From RHKX01 sp963743875 (lineage in GTDB: Bacteria; Actinomycetota; Thermoleophilia; Solirubrobacterales; 70-9): a stretch of 64,000 nt of DNA. A program made the position numbers and the translations under genes. The first letter of the stretch is position 1; every line of letters starts with the position of its first letter. The notes under the pieces were generated by a model. That model searched no databases. It was not told where the DNA came from and saw only the letters and a program-made list of their open reading frames with translations. The stretch lies in the NCBI GenBank assembly GCA_963743875.1, contig CAVURM010000001.1:124001-188000 (forward strand). The letters run 5' to 3'. Below, in pieces: positions 52,226-62,863 of the stretch.

Positions 52226-53335
52226 GTGACCGTCCCCGAGCCCCTGCGGCGCACCTCTCTCTTCGACGAGCACGTTGCCGCGGGCGCCCGCATCGTTCCA
52301 TTCGCGGGATGGGAGATGCCGGTTCAGTACGAGGGTGTCGCCGCCGAGCACGAGGCCGTCCGGGAGCGCAGCGGGGTCTTCGACGTCTCCCACATGGGCC
52401 AGATCGGCACTCGCGGCCCAGAAGCAGCCGCCCTTCTCCAACGCGCGGTCAGCAACGACATCGGCAAGCTCGCGGCCGGCGGAGCCCAGTACTCATGCCT
52501 CTGCGCCGAGGACGGCGGAATCCTCGACGACCTCTTCAGCTATCAGCTCGACGGGTGGGACAGCGACTACCTCACGGTCTCGAACGCGGCCAATCACGAG
52601 ATCGATCTCGCCCGGTTCCGGGAACTGTCGGAGGGCTTCGACGTCGAGGTCGTCGACCACGCGCCTGATTTCGCGATGCTCGCGGTCCAGGGTCCCGAGG
52701 CGCGAGCCGCGGTCTCGGGCCTGGCCTCGGCCGAGCTGCCGGCCCGGATGCGGACCGCGACGCTCCGGGTCGCGGGCGCCGAGGCGCTGGTCTGCGGCAC
52801 CGGGTACACCGGCGAGGACGGCGTCGAGATCCTCGTCGCGCCCGACGATGCGCCCCATCTCTGGCGTGAGCTGCTGTCGGCGGGCGTCACGCCGTGTGGG
52901 CTCGGCGCCCGCGACACGCTGCGTCTCGAGGTCTGCTTCCACCTCCACGGCAACGACATGGGTCCGGATCGGAATCCGATTGAGGCCGGCCTTGGCTGGT
53001 GCTGCAGGGAGGAGACGGGATTCGTCGGCTCCGAGGCGATCGCCGCTGCCCGGGCGGCGGGGACGGCCGAGAAACTCGTCGCCTTCGTGATCGACGGCCG
53101 CGGGATCCCGCGGGCCGGCAATCCGATCCTGGAATTGCCGCAGACCGATGCGGTCGCCGGGACCGTCACGAGCGGGACCTTCTCACCCTCGCTGGGCATC
53201 GGTATCGGAATGGGATACGTTCGCGCCGACCTCACCGACCCCGGCACCCGGATCGGGATCGATGTCAGGGGACGGGTACGTGAGGCGGAGATCCGCACCA
53301 AGCCGCTGTACGACAGAGATCAAGTGAGCAACTGA
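52226..53335 (+). CDS. gcvT: Glycine cleavage T protein (aminomethyltransferase)
   Basis: A 369-residue folate enzyme. It releases ammonia from the aminomethyl-lipoyl H protein and makes 5,10-methylene-tetrahydrofolate. Blocks: RIVPFAGWEMPVQYEGVAAE, GVFDVSHMGQIGTRGPEAA, GTGYTGEDGVEILVAPDDAP, CGLGARDTLRLEVCFHLHGN. The catalytic Asp region and C-terminal barrel are present. GTG start at 52226. No glycine riboswitch is visible in the 43 bases ahead. Confidence 0.94.
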   Translation: MTVPEPLRRTSLFDEHVAAGARIVPFAGWEMPVQYEGVAAEHEAVRERSGVFDVSHMGQIGTRGPEAAALLQRAVSNDIGKLAAGGAQYSCLCAEDGGILDDLFSYQLDGWDSDYLTVSNAANHEIDLARFRELSEGFDVEVVDHAPDFAMLAVQGPEARAAVSGLASAELPARMRTATLRVAGAEALVCGTGYTGEDGVEILVAPDDAPHLWRELLSAGVTPCGLGARDTLRLEVCFHLHGNDMGPDRNPIEAGLGWCCREETGFVGSEAIAAARAAGTAEKLVAFVIDGRGIPRAGNPILELPQTDAVAGTVTSGTFSPSLGIGIGMGYVRADLTDPGTRIGIDVRGRVREAEIRTKPLYDRDQVSN

Positions 53336-53344
53336 AAGGACGTC

Positions 53345-53734
53345 ATGGCCGAGGAGAGCTACCCCGAGGAGCTGCGATACCACCCCGAGCACGACTGGGC
53401 GCGGATCGACGGCGATACGGCCGTCTTCGGGGTCACGTGGTACGCCCAGGATTCACTGGGCGACGTAGTCTTCTTCGATCCTCCCGAGGTCGGCGCCATG
53501 GTCAGCAAGGACGAGCCCTACACCGAGGTCGAGTCCGTCAAGGCCGTCTCCGACGTGATCGCCCCGCTGAGCGGCGAGATCCTCGAGGTCAACGAGGAAG
53601 CCGGCACCAACCCTGAGCTGATCAACACTGATCCCTACGGCAAGGGCTGGATGGTCAAGGTCAAGCTCAGCGACACGGTCGAGGTCGAAGCCCTCCTGGA
53701 TGCCGCCGCATACAAGGACCTCCTAGCCGACTGA
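53345..53734 (+). CDS. gcvH: Glycine cleavage H protein (lipoyl carrier)
   Basis: A 129-residue lipoyl protein. The lipoylation Lys66 lies in YTEVESVKAVSDVIAPLSGE; the surrounding fold blocks are RYHPEHDWARIDGDTAVFGV and NTDPYGKGWMVKVKLSDTVE. It shuttles the aminomethyl group between the P, T and L proteins. Nine bases after gcvT with AAAGGA upstream of its ATG. Confidence 0.96.
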   Translation: MAEESYPEELRYHPEHDWARIDGDTAVFGVTWYAQDSLGDVVFFDPPEVGAMVSKDEPYTEVESVKAVSDVIAPLSGEILEVNEEAGTNPELINTDPYGKGWMVKVKLSDTVEVEALLDAAAYKDLLAD

Positions 53735-53743
53735 CCCACCAAC

Positions 53744-53840
53744 GGCCTACCGAGGAACTCGCCAAAAGGCGAAAGTCGGTTTGGGCTGGGGAGGGAAGGA
53801 TCTGGGCGGTTGGGCCGCCGTTCACCCGCCTACCGTGACC
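53744..53840. repeat. Dispersed intergenic repeat, copy 2 (after gcvH)
   Basis: The second copy of the element at 48238-48335. It starts with GGCCTACCGAG, continues with GGCGAAAGTCGGTTTGGGCT and ends with CCGCCGTTCACCCGCCTACC. The rest of the 312-base gap (53735-54046) holds no convincing gene. ATTGCAAT near 53915 is a small perfect palindrome, and the start of gcvPA follows. Confidence 0.75.
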
Positions 53841-54046
53841 TTTTGGGCGGTGAGCGTCAGATAAGTGCGGATATACCGGACAAATACGTCACTCGGCGGA
53901 ACTGGGGGACTTGATTGCAATTCACCGGCATGAAGCGACGAAATACCCAAGCAACGTGCCGCTGATCTCACCCATGGCCCCGATGAGCCCGAACTTCTGC
54001 TCGGAGTCATCCGTGCCGCGCCGGTCACCTCTCTAATCTCCCGCCG

Positions 54047-55422
<1,376 letters not shown>

Positions 55423-55426
<4 letters not shown>

Positions 55427-56982
55427 CGACCTCCACCGCCAACCCGCCGAGCACCGCCGACGCCGAGACGCCGATGCAGCGCGACCACGCGGTCACGATC
55501 TACGAGCGTTCGGTCTCCGGCCGTCGGGCCGCCTCGATTCCCGATGCCGGCGTTCCCGGGGGCGATCTGCCGATCGAGGATCTGATTCCCAAGCACCTGC
55601 TTCGCGCCCAGCCCGCCCGCCTGCCCGAGGTGGCCGAGCCGGAGATCGTCCGCCACTACAACCGCCTCTCCCGCCGCAACTTCGATCTCGACTCCGGCAT
55701 CTACCCGCTTGGCTCGTGCACGATGAAGCACAACCCGCGCCTGAACGAGCGGGTTGCGGCGCTGCCCGGGCACGCCCGCCTGCACCCCGCTCAGGATCCG
55801 CGCCGCGCTCAGGGAGCCCTCGAGCTGATGTGGCTACTGGAGCGGTCGCTGAGCGAGATCTGCGGCCTCCCGCACGTCAGCCTTCAACCGTCCGCCGGGT
55901 CGCACGGCGAACTCGCCGGACTGCTGCTCACCCGCGCATTCCACGCCGCCAACGGCGAGGCTGACAAGCGGACCAGGGTCCTGACCCCGGACACCGCGCA
56001 CGGCACCAACCCCGCCTCGGTGACGATGGCCGGCTACGAGGTCGTCAAGGTGGCGACCGACGAGCGTGGCGGTGTCGATCTCGAGGATCTGAGGGCGAAG
56101 ACCGACGATCGCGTTGCCTGTCTGATGCTCACGAACCCGAACACGCTTGGGCTGTTCGACACGAACATCGCCGAGATCACCGGCATCGTGCGCGAGGCCG
56201 GCGGCACCCTCTACTACGACGGCGCGAACCTGAACGCGATCATGGGGCACTCCCGTCCCGGCGACATGGGCTTCGACATCGTCCACGTGAATCTCCATAA
56301 GTCCTTCAGCCAGCCGCATGGCGGCGGCGGACCCGGTTCCGGTCCGATCGCAGTCTCCGAGCGAATCGAGCCGTACCTGCCCGTGCCGCGAATCGAGCGG
56401 ATCGAGGGCCACAACGGAGACGGTCCCCGGTTCGACCTCCGCGGACTCGAAGACCATCCAGCCTCGATCGGCCGCCTGCGTGGATTCCAGGGCAACTTCG
56501 GGGTCTTCGTCCGCTCCTATGCCTACATCCTCAGCCTCGGCGGCGACGGTCTGGCGGAGGCCTCGGAGACCGCGGTCCTGAACGCGAACTACCTGCTGGC
56601 GCGAATGCAGGAGGGCCGAGCGGGCAGGTACCTCCAGCTCGCCTTCGACCGTCGCCCGATGCACGAGTTCGTCCTCTCCGGGAGCGGCGCGAAGAAGGAT
56701 CTCGGCGTCAAGACGCTCGACATCGCCAAGCGGCTGCTCGACCACAACATGCACCCGCCGACGGTCTACTTCCCGCTGCTCGTCGACGAAGCCCTGATGG
56801 TCGAGCCGACCGAGACCGAGACCCGCGAGTCGCTCGATCGGTTCGCCGACGCGGTCGAGTCGATTCTCGCCGAGGCCGAGGTGGATCCCGAGATCGCGCG
56901 CCAGGCTCCGTACACGACTCCCGTGCGGCGGCTCGACGAGGCGGCGGCGGCGCGAAGCCCCGTCGTCCGCCAGTCCTTCTAG
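55423..56982 (+). CDS. gcvPB: Glycine dehydrogenase (decarboxylating) subunit 2
   Basis: A 519-residue PLP subunit. The Schiff-base Lys293 is in DIVHVNLHKSFSQPHGGGGP. Other blocks are DSGIYPLGSCTMKHNPRLNE, SLQPSAGSHGELAGLLLTRA, DTAHGTNPASVTMAGYEVV and LMLTNPNTLGLFDTNIAEIT. It is full length. Its stop is four bases from that of the convergent ligD gene, so the two genes nearly touch tail to tail. The L protein (lipoamide dehydrogenase) is not in the window. Confidence 0.95.
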
Positions 56983-57869
56983 GCGCTCGGAAGCTCCTGC
57001 TGGAGCTCGAGGACGGGAGCAAAGAGGTCGCCGTGCTCCTCGACCCTCGCAAGCACGGCGTCGGATGTGAACCGCAGCTCGTCAGGCTCGCCTGATTTGG
57101 CCGTTCGCTTGACCTCGTCCCAGCACAACGGCGCGGACGCGGTCGGCGCCGATCGCGCCCGCAGCGAGTAGACGGCCACGGTCGTCTTCGTGGCGCTGTT
57201 CTGGCTCCAATCGACGAAGACCTTTCCTGGCCGCAGTGCTTTCTTCATCTGCGAGGTCACCAGGTTCGGCTCCGAGGACTCGAGCGCCCGGGCCACGGCG
57301 CGGGCGTAGGGCTTGGTCTCCTCGTAGGTGGCGTCGCCGTTCAGCGGCAGGTAGACCTGCATTCCCTTCGACCCGGAGGTCTTCGGGAAGCACTCGAGAC
57401 CGAAATCGGCGAACAGGGCACGCAGCCGCAGGGCGACGCTGCAGCATTCGACGATCGTCGCCGGCTCGCCGGGATCGAGGTCGAAGGCCAGGACGGTGGG
57501 CCGCTCGACGTCCCGGACCTTCGCCAAGGAGGGATGGAGCTCGATCGCGGCGAGCTGGGCAAGCCAGACGAGTGTCGGCAGGTCGTCGCAGATGCAGAAC
57601 TCGATGTCGCCGGCGCGGTTGCCCGCCCAGACGCTCTCGGTCCGGATCCAGTCGGGATGGTGAGAGGGGATCCGCTTCTCGAAGAAGCTCTTCGCCTCGA
57701 CCCCGTTCGGGTACCTGACTCGGGTCAGCGCCCGGTCGCGCAGGTGGGGCAGCATCGCCGGGGCGATCCGCGCGTAGTAGTCGATGACCTCGCCCTTGGT
57801 GAAGCCGGTCTCGGGGTACAGGACCTTGTCGAGATTCGTGATCGACAGCCGCCGGCCGTCGATCTCTAC
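56979..57869 (-). CDS. ligD: LigD polymerase/primase domain protein (NHEJ), start codon unusual
   Basis: A stand-alone archaeo-eukaryotic-primase-like polymerase used in non-homologous end joining. Catalytic Asp pair in VLAFDLDPGEPAT, then FPKTSGSKGMQVYLPLNG and RPGKVFVDWSQNSATKTT. The conserved N-terminus (VEIDGRRLSITNLDKVLYPE, then TGFTKGEVIDYYARIAP) is encoded from 57869, but the codon there is GTA. No ATG, GTG or TTG exists in frame between the stop at 58014-58016 and an ATG at 57755, which would remove 38 conserved residues. Either a rare start, a base error (GTG to GTA) or coupling with the Ku stop (the two overlap) explains this. No ligase domain is attached. Confidence 0.82.
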   Translation of the reverse strand, partial: VEIDGRRLSITNLDKVLYPETGFTKGEVIDYYARIAPAMLPHLRDRALTRVRYPNGVEAKSFFEKRIPSHHPDWIRTESVWAGNRAGDIEFCICDDLPTLVWLAQLAAIELHPSLAKVRDVERPTVLAFDLDPGEPATIVECCSVALRLRALFADFGLECFPKTSGSKGMQVYLPLNGDATYEETKPYARAVARALESSEPNLVTSQMKKALRPGKVFVDWSQNSATKTTVAVYSLRARSAPTASAPLCWDEVKRTAKSGEPDELRFTSDAVLARVEEHGDLFAPVLELQQELPSA

Positions 57870-58801
57870 TTCGCGGCCTTCGCCTTTGACTTGCTCTTCG
57901 CCTTCGCGGTTGAGGTCGACTTCGACTTCGTCGCCGGCTTGGCCTTCGCCTTGGACCTGGGTGCGGCGGGCTTGGATGCCGGCTTCTTGCGCTTCGCGCC
58001 CCCGCTCAGCTCGTCACCCTTGATCGCGGCGAGCGACTCCTCGAGCGCCGCCATCAGATCCGGGGCCTTCGTCGGCTTCGGTGCCTCGGCGTCGTTGGAG
58101 ACGATCTCCTCACCGGCGGCCTTGCGTTCGATCAGGGCCAGTAGCTGGGCGCGGTGCTCGTCCTTGTACGCGGAGGGGTCGAAATCGGTGGAGAGCGAGT
58201 CGATGACCTGCTTGGCCATCTCGATTTCCTTCTTCTTGGGCTCGACCTCGGGCTGTTCGCCGAGCACGCCGTCGAGCTGGTCGACGGGCACGACCTCGTC
58301 GGCGAACCGCATCGTCGCCAGGGTCAGGATGCCGTCGCTGGCACGAACTGCAGCCAGGCTCTCCTTGTTGCGCATGACGAAGCGAGCGATCGCCACCTTG
58401 CGCTGCTCGCCCATCGCCTGCGCCAGGAGGGCATAAGCGCGCTCGGCCCCCGGCGCGGGACCGACGTAGTAGGGCTGGTTGAAATAGATCGGGTCGATTT
58501 GGTCGAGGTCGACGAAGTCCTCGATCTCGATCGCCTTCGACTTCTTCGGGTCGAGGGCCTCGAGTTCGTTGCGGCTCATCACCACGAATTGGTCGGGGGA
58601 GATCTCGTAGCCCTTGACCAACTCCTCGTAGGCGACCTCCTCGCCGTCCTCCTCGGCGACGCGCTTGTGGCGGACCCGTGAGCCGTCCTTCTCGCGCAAC
58701 TCCCGAAATCGGATCGCCTTGCTGGAGACGGCCGAATAGAGCTTCACGGGCACGTTCAGCAGCCCGAAGGTGATGGATCCTGTCCAGATGGCGCGGGGCA
58801 T
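57866..58801 (-). CDS. ku: Bacterial Ku (NHEJ DNA-end binding protein)
   Basis: A 311-residue Ku homologue. The core begins PRAIWTGSITFGLLNVPVKL, with YEISPDQFVVMSRNELEALD, IYFNQPYYVGP, VARFV-type strand VAIARFVMRNKESLA and a C-terminal Lys/Ala/Ser-rich tail of about 45 residues (ending KSKAKAAK) that should bind DNA. The ATG at 58801 is the family start; 14 upstream residues in frame are not conserved. It overlaps ligD by four bases, forming a two-gene repair operon. Confidence 0.93.
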   Translation of the reverse strand: MPRAIWTGSITFGLLNVPVKLYSAVSSKAIRFRELREKDGSRVRHKRVAEEDGEEVAYEELVKGYEISPDQFVVMSRNELEALDPKKSKAIEIEDFVDLDQIDPIYFNQPYYVGPAPGAERAYALLAQAMGEQRKVAIARFVMRNKESLAAVRASDGILTLATMRFADEVVPVDQLDGVLGEQPEVEPKKKEIEMAKQVIDSLSTDFDPSAYKDEHRAQLLALIERKAAGEEIVSNDAEAPKPTKAPDLMAALEESLAAIKGDELSGGAKRKKPASKPAAPRSKAKAKPATKSKSTSTAKAKSKSKAKAAK

Positions 58802-58891
58802 GAATGGAGTCTTTCGACGATACCGCTCCGCCTCCGCCCGCATCCCCCGACTCGGGCGTGATCTTGCGGCTCCGCCTCACCCCGATCCAAC

Positions 58892-60209
58892 TCAGCGGCA
58901 GCACCAGCTCTCGATCCGCGGCAGTGGATCGGATTCGCCGCCGCCGGAATCGAACTGTCGGGGGATGTTGTCGACTGCGATCACGTCGGCCGTGCGATCG
59001 GTCGGGACGAAGAGCCATTGACCGGCGTCCCGCCAACCTAGTTGAGCGCGCGTACCGTTCGGGGAGAGCAGTGGACCGTCGAAGTGGCCGAGGCCCGAGA
59101 AGGCGGTTCTTGGGCGCCGGTCCCCTTCGGTATCAATCAGGACGAGGCGGCTCCTCGCTTCGTCTTGGCCATCGGCCTTCGTGGTCACAAGAACCGCCGC
59201 CTTCGAGCCCCCTGGGTATCCGTCCACGCCGACGATCGCCCCGGCGCTCGGCGCGGGCGTATAGGCGGTCTCGGCCGTGCCTGACTCGGTATCCGCCATC
59301 TGGACTTGGTCCGGCGAAGCGATCAGGACCCGCTCGCGGCTCAACCAGTGGATCGAGATCGGCCGGGCTGCCAACTGCAGATCCGCCAGCCGCTTACCAC
59401 TGTCGACGTCCACCGCCCGCAGGCGGTCTTCGATGTCGACATAGGCAAGCACGTTCCGCGAGGCCTGCGATTCGAGGTCATAGCGGGCGGGCCGCCAGGT
59501 TGGCGCCACCGCCGCCGTCGTAGAGGGTGTAGGCCCAGCGACCGTCCGCGGAGGAGACGCGCGAGAGGGCGAGGCCACGCATCTCTCCCTCGACGCCCTC
59601 CTCGCCTTCATGTTTCTCTTCCTCCTCCTCGAGGCCGACGTCGGTGTCGACGATCGGCTCCTTCGAGAGGCGACCCGACTTCAGATTGAGCTTCAGAACC
59701 CGGTAGCGGTCATAGCGGAACGGCTGCGGGTACTCGATCACGTAAGCGGTTCGGCCGTCGGGAGAGATGGCATCGAAGCTGTACTGGCCCTTCAGTTCGA
59801 TCCGGTTCTTGGTGTGGAGCCTGTTGGTGCCTAGGACTGCCAGGCCGGCGCGGTCGATCGGCCCGAAGGCGCGCATCAAGACGAGCGTTTCACCGTCTGC
59901 TGAGAGGCCGCCGACCGCACCATCGGCAGCGACCTGCGGGATGCCGTATCCGCCTCCGTACTTGGATTTGGTCTGGCGGGTCCAGGCATCGATCTCCCCG
60001 GTGCCCTTCGTCACCTTGGCGACGGTGGTCTCCGGGCTCCCGAAGAGGGTCACGTACCGGTACATCCCATCCGCTGACTCGATGCCGTCCTCGCCGGAAG
60101 CCACAACCGGAAGAATCGGCCCGCCGGCACCGTCGGCTGGAGGAGGTGCGGCCGCCGCCAGCGCGGCGGCCGCCAGGGCGAGAGCTACGAAAATCCGAAT
60201 CGGTTGCAT
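58892..60209 (-). CDS. Secreted beta-propeller-like protein of unknown role, broken by one frameshift
   Basis: The first frame (60209 down to 59478) starts with a signal peptide (IFVALALAAAALAAAAPPPA) and WD/NHL-like text (YSFDAISPDGRTAYVIEYPQ, SSADGRWAYTLYDGGG), then stops. The second frame (to 58892) continues with YDLESQASRNVLAYVDIEDR, RAVDVDSGKRLADLQL and HWLSRERVLIASPDQVQMAD, ending ESWCCR. One surplus G in the GGTGGCGCC stretch near 59495 would join them into one protein of about 438 residues. Proteins of this style are common exported propellers in Solirubrobacterales; no catalytic motif is evident. An acidic loop (DVGLEEEEEKHEGEEGVEGE) is notable. Confidence 0.65.
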
Positions 60210-60326
60210 GGCATCTATACGGTTCCCATGCCGCCAGAGGTCCGAATACGCCTCGGCGGCGCGGATTTCGCAGTCCCTGGCTCCCGCGCCATCCCGGGGG
60301 GGCGGACTCTGTCATCTTGGAGAACC

Positions 60327-60998
60327 ATGCAGATTGCGATCCCCATCTACCCCGCCTTCACTGCCCTCGACGCGATCGGTCCGTATGAGGTGTTGCAGCG
60401 ACTGCCCGACGCCGAGGTCGTGTTTTGCTCCGAGCGGATGGGCGAGGTCCGGACTGAGCAGGGGATGCTCGGTCTCGTTGCCGACCGCACGCTGGCGGAC
60501 GTCCCCGAGCCCGACATCCTCGTGGTTCCCGGCGGCGCTGGGACCCGACACCTCCTGGACCCCGACGGGCCCTACGCAAGCTGGATCTCCGGTGTCCACG
60601 AGACGACCGAATGGACCACGTCCGTCTGCACGGGTTCGCTGCTGTTGGCGGCCGCGGGAATCCTCGACGGGGTCGACGCGACCACCCATTGGGCCGCCCG
60701 CGGTCTGCTCGGCGAGCTCGGCGCAAACCCGGTGGCCGAGCGCGTCGTCGAGCGCGGCAAGGTGATCACGGCTGCCGGCGTCTCCTCCGGAATCGACATG
60801 GCGCTGCGGTTGGCGGAGCTCGTGGCGGGCACGGAGGTCGCCAAATCCCTGCAGCTCGGCATCGAATACGACCCCGATCCGCCCTTCGATACGGGGTCGC
60901 TGGAGAAGGCCTCCAAGGCGATCGTCGAGATGACCGGAATGGCCCTCGCTGCCGAGGACGGAAGGGCCGTTGGGCTTCATTCACTGAGCGAGGGGTAG
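60327..60998 (+). CDS. DJ-1/PfpI family protein (isonitrile hydratase / ThiJ-like)
   Basis: A 223-residue single-domain DJ-1 superfamily protein. IAIPIYPAFTALDAIGPYEV at the start carries the conserved Asp; the nucleophile elbow is TTSVCTGSLLLAAAGILDG with Cys in VCTGS; then THWAARGLL, ITAAGVSSGIDMALRLAEL. This is the pattern of isonitrile hydratases and related AraC-linked DJ-1 domains, here without a DNA-binding domain. The ATG at 60327 is preceded by TTGGAGAA. It lies 11 bases before trpS. Confidence 0.85.
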   Translation: MQIAIPIYPAFTALDAIGPYEVLQRLPDAEVVFCSERMGEVRTEQGMLGLVADRTLADVPEPDILVVPGGAGTRHLLDPDGPYASWISGVHETTEWTTSVCTGSLLLAAAGILDGVDATTHWAARGLLGELGANPVAERVVERGKVITAAGVSSGIDMALRLAELVAGTEVAKSLQLGIEYDPDPPFDTGSLEKASKAIVEMTGMALAAEDGRAVGLHSLSEG

Positions 60999-61009
60999 AT
61001 TCCCCGCCC

Positions 61010-62065
61010 GTGAGCAAGGGCGACGAGCCAACGACGACGAGACGCATCTTCAGCGGCATCCAGCCGACAGGCCGGAAGCACCTCGGCAACTACATCGGCG
61101 CGATCCGCCAGTACGTCGAGGGTCAGGACCGCCTCGACTCCGCCGCGGGGGAGGAGGCGATCTACTGCATAGTCGACCTGCACGCAATCACCGTCGATTA
61201 CGACCCCGTCGAGCTGCGCGAGCGCGTCTACGACACCGCCGCGATCCTGCTCGCCGCCGGCCTCGACCCCGATCGGTGCGTTCTCTTTCGTCAGGGCGAC
61301 GTCCGCGAGCACACCGAGCTCTGCTGGCTGCTCGGCTCGGTGACGGCGTGGGGAGATCTGAACCGGATGCACCAGTGGAAGACCAAGCGCGAGCAGGTCG
61401 AATCGCAGACCGGAGCGTTCGTCTCGGCCGGCCTCTTCAACTACCCGGTCCTCCAGGCCGCCGACGTCCTCGCATACCGTGCGACCGAGGTGCCGGTGGG
61501 TGACGACCAGCGCCAGCACATCGAGTTGATGCGGGAGATCGCCCGGCGCTTCAACGAGCGGTTCGGGCGGACTCTGGTCGAGCCTGAGCATCGGATTCCC
61601 GAGGCCGGGGCGCGGATCATGGACCTTCAGGATCCGCGGTCGAAGATGTCGACCACCGGGGGTGGTGGGACCGGCACGGTGTACGTGCTCGACGAGCCCG
61701 ATCAGGTCCGCAAGAAGTTCCGCAGCGCCATGACCGACTCCGGTAGGGAGGTCAAACGCGCCGGGGCCGAGGGCGGCAAGGAGGGGATCGAGAACCTGAT
61801 CGACATCCTCGCGGTCGTCCGCGGGATCGACCCTGAGCAGATTGAATCGGACTTCGAAGGTTCCGGCTACGGCGACTTCAAGGGGGCCGTCGGCGAAGCG
61901 GTGGTCGAGTATCTCGCGCCGGTGCGTGAGCGCTACGCCGCCCTGCGCGCCGATCAGGCCGGCCTCGAGTCGGCGCTTGCCGCTGGTGCCGAGAGGGCAC
62001 GCACGATCGCCGCACCGATACTCGCCGAAGTCCGTGCTGCGATGGGCGTCGCCGCCCCCCGCTAG
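61010..62065 (+). CDS. trpS: Tryptophanyl-tRNA synthetase
   Basis: A 351-residue class I synthetase. The HIGH-like motif is GIQPTGRKHLGNYIGAIR, and the KMSKS-like loop is PRSKMSTTGGG, slightly altered from KMSKS as in other bacterial TrpRS. Other blocks are VDLHAITVDYDPVELRERV, LNRMHQWKTKREQVESQTGA, FNYPVLQAADVLAYRATEVP and PVGDDQRQHIELMREIARRF. The start is GTG 61010 (MSKGDEPTTTRRIFSG). Confidence 0.94.
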   Translation: MSKGDEPTTTRRIFSGIQPTGRKHLGNYIGAIRQYVEGQDRLDSAAGEEAIYCIVDLHAITVDYDPVELRERVYDTAAILLAAGLDPDRCVLFRQGDVREHTELCWLLGSVTAWGDLNRMHQWKTKREQVESQTGAFVSAGLFNYPVLQAADVLAYRATEVPVGDDQRQHIELMREIARRFNERFGRTLVEPEHRIPEAGARIMDLQDPRSKMSTTGGGGTGTVYVLDEPDQVRKKFRSAMTDSGREVKRAGAEGGKEGIENLIDILAVVRGIDPEQIESDFEGSGYGDFKGAVGEAVVEYLAPVRERYAALRADQAGLESALAAGAERARTIAAPILAEVRAAMGVAAPR

Positions 62066-62082
62066 CTGATGGAATCACTGAT

Positions 62083-62808
62083 CTAGGTCGCAGCCCGCCC
62101 CGGACCGGGGAGGTCCAACAACCGCCGGCGCTCGGTCGCATCGAACCGCTCGATCGCGTATCGGAGCATCGTCCTCGGCATCACCGCCGCATGGGTCTCG
62201 ATGAATCGGGTCAGCCTGCCGGCATCCCGCTTGCCGGCCTCCCTGAGCATCCAGCCACATGCCTTATGGGTCAGGTCGTGTTCGTCGCCGAGCAGGGCCT
62301 CGCTGATGGCGAAGGTCTCGTCGAGGTCGCCATCCCGGATGAAGGCGTACGTGGAGACGATCGCGATCCGCCGCTCCCAGGGGTTGTCGGAGTTCGCCAG
62401 CCGATAAAGCGGCCTTCGCGACCGCTCGAGCAGGTGGACTCCGACGATGTCGCGGGAGGATACGTCGACGAGGTCCCAGTTGTTGATCCGTGTGGTCGCG
62501 GCCAGATAGGCGTCAAAGATGGCTCTCCGGTCCCCCGGGGAGTCGGCGTAGAGCTGAACCATCAGGAGCAGGGCAACGAGGCGTTCTTCGTGAACCTCGC
62601 TGCCGAGCAACTCGAGGCAGTCGGCTAGCGGTAGGCCACGATGCGCCTTGACGACCCGACGGCAGGCCGGGACGCGAACCCCGATGAAGACGTCCCCCTC
62701 GCCGTACTCACCCGGGCCGGTCTTGAAGAATCGCTGCAGGTCGCCAACCCGGTCTGGCTCGGCGAGTTCACGCAGTTCCTCGCGAATTGCGGAGATCGCG
62801 CTCGCCAT
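62083..62808 (-). CDS. DNA alkylation repair protein, AlkD-like HEAT-repeat family
   Basis: A 241-residue all-helical protein: FFKTGPGEYGEGDVFIGVRV and PACRRVVKAHRGLPLADCLE at the start, RINNWDLVDVSSRDIVGVHL in the middle (the W-D pair marks AlkD enzymes), then NPWERRIAIVSTYAFIRDG and DLTHKACGWMLREAGKRD. AlkD enzymes excise N3- and N7-alkylpurines without base flipping. ATG 62808 is chosen. Divergent from scpA, with 55 bases between. Confidence 0.88.
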   Translation of the reverse strand: MASAISAIREELRELAEPDRVGDLQRFFKTGPGEYGEGDVFIGVRVPACRRVVKAHRGLPLADCLELLGSEVHEERLVALLLMVQLYADSPGDRRAIFDAYLAATTRINNWDLVDVSSRDIVGVHLLERSRRPLYRLANSDNPWERRIAIVSTYAFIRDGDLDETFAISEALLGDEHDLTHKACGWMLREAGKRDAGRLTRFIETHAAVMPRTMLRYAIERFDATERRRLLDLPGPGRAAT

Positions 62809-62863
62809 TGCAGCCAGGGTAGTGGGGGCGGCACCGTCACCGACCGGGACCACGCCTAGTCTT

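Noticed and set aside
52183..54046. Glycine riboswitch in front of the gcv genes
   Set aside because: The 43-base gap before gcvT is too short, and the gap before gcvPA lacks the tandem glycine-aptamer core.
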